Part shown: positions 60,209-64,000 of the stretch, one piece after another
Layout of the letters: each line of letters begins with the position of its first letter
Numbering within the stretch: position 1 is the first letter of the stretch
Assembly: GCA_963829585.1 (NCBI GenBank)
Contig: CAWHJD010000015.1
Span: forward strand, 124,001-188,000
Direction: 5' to 3'
DNA length: 64,000 nucleotides
Source: Sva-07 sp963829585
GTDB lineage: Bacteria > Actinomycetota > Acidimicrobiia > Acidimicrobiales > Ilumatobacteraceae
The notes under the pieces: generated by a model
Told to the model about the DNA's origin: nothing
The model's input: the letters and a program-made list of their open reading frames with translations, nothing else
Databases searched by the model: none
Program-made: the position numbers and the translations under genes

Positions 60209-61147
60209 ATGGACGTGCGGCAGCTCGCGACCTTGGTGGCAATTGCCGACCACGGAACCTTCTCGGCGGCGGCGCGTGCGCTCTACACGGTGCAGTCGAA
60301 CGTCTCCAGCCACATCGCCCGCCTCGAGAAGGAACTCGGTGTGACGCTGGTCGATCGCGCCCAGGGTGGGCTCACGGAGGAGGGCGCACGCGTCGTCGAG
60401 CGGGCCCGTCGGGTCCTCAACGAGATCGACGACATCACCGCAGACATGTCGAGCCGTCACGCCGACGTGTCGGGCCAGACCCGCATCGGAGTGATCGGCA
60501 CCACTGCTCGATGGCTGATCCCCGGATTCCTGAACCGTCTCGGTGAGCGTCATCCCTTCGTACGCGTCATCGTCCAGGAAGGCGCCACGTCGTCGCTCGT
60601 CCCCAACGTGCTCACCGGGCAGCTGAACGCCGCCGTCGTGCATCTGCCCGTCGACGACCCCGAACTCGTCATCGAACCCCTCTTCGCCGAGGACCTGCTC
60701 CTGCTGGCCGCCGACGGGCACCCCCTCGCCGATCGCGACACCATCCCGCTCGCCGACCTCGACGAGGTGCCGTTGCTGCTGCCACCACCGGGCGCCGCGC
60801 TGCGACGGGTCCTGGAACGCGCCGCCGCCACTGCGGACATCACCCTGCGCGCCCAGGCCGAGGTCGACGGTGTCCGCCTGCTGGCGTCGTTGGCCTTCGA
60901 CGGCTTCGGCGCTGCGATCGTGCCTGCCACCGCCGTGCCCACGTGGCTCGAGGGATCGTTCCACCTCATCACGGTGCCGGAACTCCCCCGCCGCGTGGTT
61001 GCGTTCGCGAGACGCCGCCGACCGAGCGCGAGCGCCCCGACGATGGCCGCACTCGAGACGCTTCGCGAAGTCACCCGCGAGCAGGGCCACGCCCAACACG
61101 GCGTGCATCCCGACGCCGGCGCCATTCCCTTCGGTCGGTCGGGTTGA
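60209..61147 (+). CDS. LysR-family transcriptional regulator
   Basis: 312 aa. The winged helix-turn-helix is at residues ~1-60 (LATLVAIADHGTFSAAARAL, QSNVSSHIARLEKELG, LVDRAQGGLTEEG), and the effector-binding domain from ~90. LysR proteins often control a divergent neighbour; here that would be the 6C RNA/HAD-PlsC side, while the carboxyltransferase and gltA lie downstream on the same strand. Two identical palindromes lie at and after its stop codon. Confidence 0.88.
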   Translation: MDVRQLATLVAIADHGTFSAAARALYTVQSNVSSHIARLEKELGVTLVDRAQGGLTEEGARVVERARRVLNEIDDITADMSSRHADVSGQTRIGVIGTTARWLIPGFLNRLGERHPFVRVIVQEGATSSLVPNVLTGQLNAAVVHLPVDDPELVIEPLFAEDLLLLAADGHPLADRDTIPLADLDEVPLLLPPPGAALRRVLERAAATADITLRAQAEVDGVRLLASLAFDGFGAAIVPATAVPTWLEGSFHLITVPELPRRVVAFARRRRPSASAPTMAALETLREVTREQGHAQHGVHPDAGAIPFGRSG

Positions 61148-61175
61148 CCCGATTCGGCCGGTCGGGTTGACCCGA
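61139..61175. promoter_or_regulatory. Pair of identical 14-bp palindromes (operator-like)
   Basis: TCGGGTTGACCCGA occurs at 61139-61152 and 61162-61175, 23 bases apart centre to centre. It lies 40-80 bases upstream of the carboxyltransferase start and overlaps the LysR stop. Confidence 0.5.
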
Positions 61176-61202
61176 CGTTCTGCGTGCACGAGCGCGGGCC
61201 GA

Positions 61203-61208
61203 TACTGT
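61203..61208 (+). promoter_or_regulatory. -10 box of leaderless carboxyltransferase gene
   Basis: TACTGT ends eight bases before ATG 61217. Confidence 0.4.
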
Positions 61209-61216
61209 CGCCGCGC

Positions 61217-62581
61217 ATGAGCGAAGGAGCATCGACGACCATGGGGTTGACGCTCGCGGCACACACACCGAGCGACATCGCCGTGTCGGTTCGCCCGCTC
61301 AACGGACGTGACGTGGTCTGGGCGGAGTTCACCACCGACGATCGCACGACTCCGCTCACGACCGAATCGTCGCTGCAGTTGGCCCGCGCCGCCCAGGCGG
61401 CCCGATCACATCGGCTTCCATTCGTGATGGTCCTGGCCACTTCGGGTGCCGCGATCGACGAGGGCATCCCGGCGCTGCATGCGTGGGGGACGGTCGCCGC
61501 GGCGATGGTCCAGTGTTCGGGGATCGTGCCGATGGCGGTGATCGTCGACGGACCCGCCGTGTCGGGGCCGGCCCTGCTCCTCGGCCTCGCCGATCTCACG
61601 GTGATGACCGCCGACAGTTACGCATTCGTGAACGGGCCGACGATGGTCGAGGAGTTCACCGGCATCGGGATCGGCGTCGAGGAGTTGGGTGGCGCGGCGA
61701 ACCATGGCCGCTACAGCGGCGTCGCCACAATGGTGGTCGCCGACCGTGAGGCCGCCGTCGAGGCCGTCGGCGACCTCCTCGCGTACCTCCCCGATCACGT
61801 CGACCTCGAGCCGCCGGTCGTGGCCACCGATGACCCGGCCGACCGAAGCTGCCCGGAGGCCGGCGAGTTGATACCGCCGACCTCGACCGGCAGCTACGAC
61901 GTCCGCAAGGTCGCCGCCGCGATCGTCGACGTCGACTCGATGCTCGAACTGAAGCCCCAGTGGGCTGCGAACGTCGTCACGGCATTCGCCACCATCGCCG
62001 GGGCGCCGGTGGGCATCGTCGCCAATCAGCCGATCACGCTGGCCGGAACGCTCGACATCCCGGCATCGCAGAAGGCCGCTCGATTCGTTGCGATGTGCGA
62101 CGCCTTCAACCTGCCGATCATCACCCTGGTCGACACGCCCGGCTTCTACCCGGGCAAGGACCTCGAGTGGCGCGGCATGATCCGCCACGGGGCACAGCTC
62201 GTCTACGCCTATGCCCGTGCGACCGTGCCACGCATCTGCGTGATCCTGCGCAAGAGCTACGGCGGCGCCTACATCGTGATGGACTCCAAGACGATGGGCA
62301 ACGACCTGTGTCTGGCTTGGCCATGGGCCGAGCTGGCCGTGATGGGTGCGGGCCAGGCAGCCGCGATCCTCCAACGGCGCGCGACGCCCGAGGAACGCGC
62401 CGAGTTCGAGCTGGACTACGCGCACCGACTGCTCAACCCCTACGTCGCCGCCGAGCGCGGGCTCGTCGACGCCGTGATCGACCCGGCCGACACCCGCCGC
62501 GAGATCGCCGCCGCGCTCGACGCGCTCGCCGACAAGCGCGAGGTGTTGAGCGGGCGCAAGCACGGCAACAGCCCACTCTGA
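61217..62581 (+). CDS. Acyl-CoA carboxylase-type carboxyltransferase
   Basis: 454-aa crotonase-like protein with both halves of a biotin-dependent carboxyltransferase. The first half is diverged (VMVLATSGAAIDEGIPALHA, GPAVSGPALLLGLADLTVM). The second is typical (VGIVANQPITLAGTLDIPASQ, FNLPIITLVDTPGFYPGKD, LRKSYGGAYIVMDSKTMGND, YAHRLLNPYVAAERGLVDAV). It belongs with acetyl/propionyl-CoA carboxylase beta subunits, but the substrate is unknown and no biotin carboxylase subunit is adjacent. ATG 61217 is favoured; ATG 61241 is an alternative. Confidence 0.85.
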   Translation: MSEGASTTMGLTLAAHTPSDIAVSVRPLNGRDVVWAEFTTDDRTTPLTTESSLQLARAAQAARSHRLPFVMVLATSGAAIDEGIPALHAWGTVAAAMVQCSGIVPMAVIVDGPAVSGPALLLGLADLTVMTADSYAFVNGPTMVEEFTGIGIGVEELGGAANHGRYSGVATMVVADREAAVEAVGDLLAYLPDHVDLEPPVVATDDPADRSCPEAGELIPPTSTGSYDVRKVAAAIVDVDSMLELKPQWAANVVTAFATIAGAPVGIVANQPITLAGTLDIPASQKAARFVAMCDAFNLPIITLVDTPGFYPGKDLEWRGMIRHGAQLVYAYARATVPRICVILRKSYGGAYIVMDSKTMGNDLCLAWPWAELAVMGAGQAAAILQRRATPEERAEFELDYAHRLLNPYVAAERGLVDAVIDPADTRREIAAALDALADKREVLSGRKHGNSPL

Positions 62582-62727
62582 CCCGCGAGCCGACCCGGCA
62601 GCGCCGACGCCGTCCACGACGGAGCCGGTTGGGGCAGCGAGGGCGGCTCGGCACTATCGTGGCCCCGCAGCCGGAGAGGAACCTTCGGCGGCATCGACAA
62701 CGAGTTCGCGCCACGAGAGGAAGCCAC

Positions 62728-63993
<1,266 letters not shown>

Positions 63994-64000
63994 CTCGCGA

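Overview
The window is high-GC DNA with tightly packed genes, many ATGA or GTGA start/stop overlaps, and very short intergenic gaps. The gene content is that of a free-living high-GC actinobacterium. The gene order polA, ANTAR regulator, rpsA and coaE within about 6 kb, the obgE-proB pair, a PlsC fused to a HAD phosphatase, and a candidate 6C small RNA all point to Actinomycetota. My best guess is the class Acidimicrobiia (Ilumatobacter-like); that is inference, not something I could search.

Layout. 1-3.4 kb: the 3' part of a large hydrolase/CHAT-protease/repeat protein, a bidirectional terminator and tRNA-Gly(GCC). 3.5-7.9 kb (minus strand): small conserved proteins, an Fpg/Nei-type glycosylase, metX, a DUF4262 protein and an APH-like phosphotransferase. 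7.9-13.5 kb: a SURF1-like gene, a lycopene-cyclase-like flavoprotein, a metallo-hydrolase, a GMC oxidoreductase and a proline-rich membrane protein; three of these five carry an apparent frameshift. 13.5-24.0 kb: a purine operon purL-purQ-purC-purF-purDM(fused)-purN-guaB. 24-33 kb: VWA/MoxR pair, murJ, proB-obgE, a dGTPase-like hydrolase and a lipoprotein. 33-41 kb: PIG-L deacetylase, CaiB-type CoA-transferase, alpha/beta hydrolase, galactokinase, metal-receptor protein, PH-domain protein and two tandem CNNM/CorC-type membrane proteins.

41.3-44.7 kb is the most notable part. A glutathione peroxidase has an in-frame UGA exactly at the catalytic Cys/Sec position, followed by a hairpin whose core matches the E. 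coli fdhF SECIS as I remember it. It is read as a selenoprotein. Downstream, in one tightly spaced run, come a YbdK-type glutamate-cysteine ligase, an M20 peptidase and a gamma-glutamylcyclotransferase-like protein, so the run looks like a gamma-glutamyl thiol operon serving a Sec peroxidase.

44.7-52.3 kb: coaE, rpsA, a broken methyltransferase with an internal palindrome, polA, an ANTAR response regulator, small proteins and a short tRNA-Leu(CAA). 52.3-57.6 kb: type II fatty-acid synthesis (fabD with an added biotinyl/lipoyl-like domain, fabH, fabG, acpP, fabF, and fabZ on the opposite strand). 57.7-64 kb: a fasciclin lipoprotein, HAD-PlsC, a candidate 6C RNA, a LysR regulator, a carboxyltransferase and citrate synthase.

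Two window-wide patterns stand out. Many genes have a TAnnnT box ending 6-9 bases before the start codon, which suggests leaderless transcripts. Long palindromes of at least two sequence families recur between genes. Five genes have apparent single-base frameshifts; these could be real decay or assembly errors.
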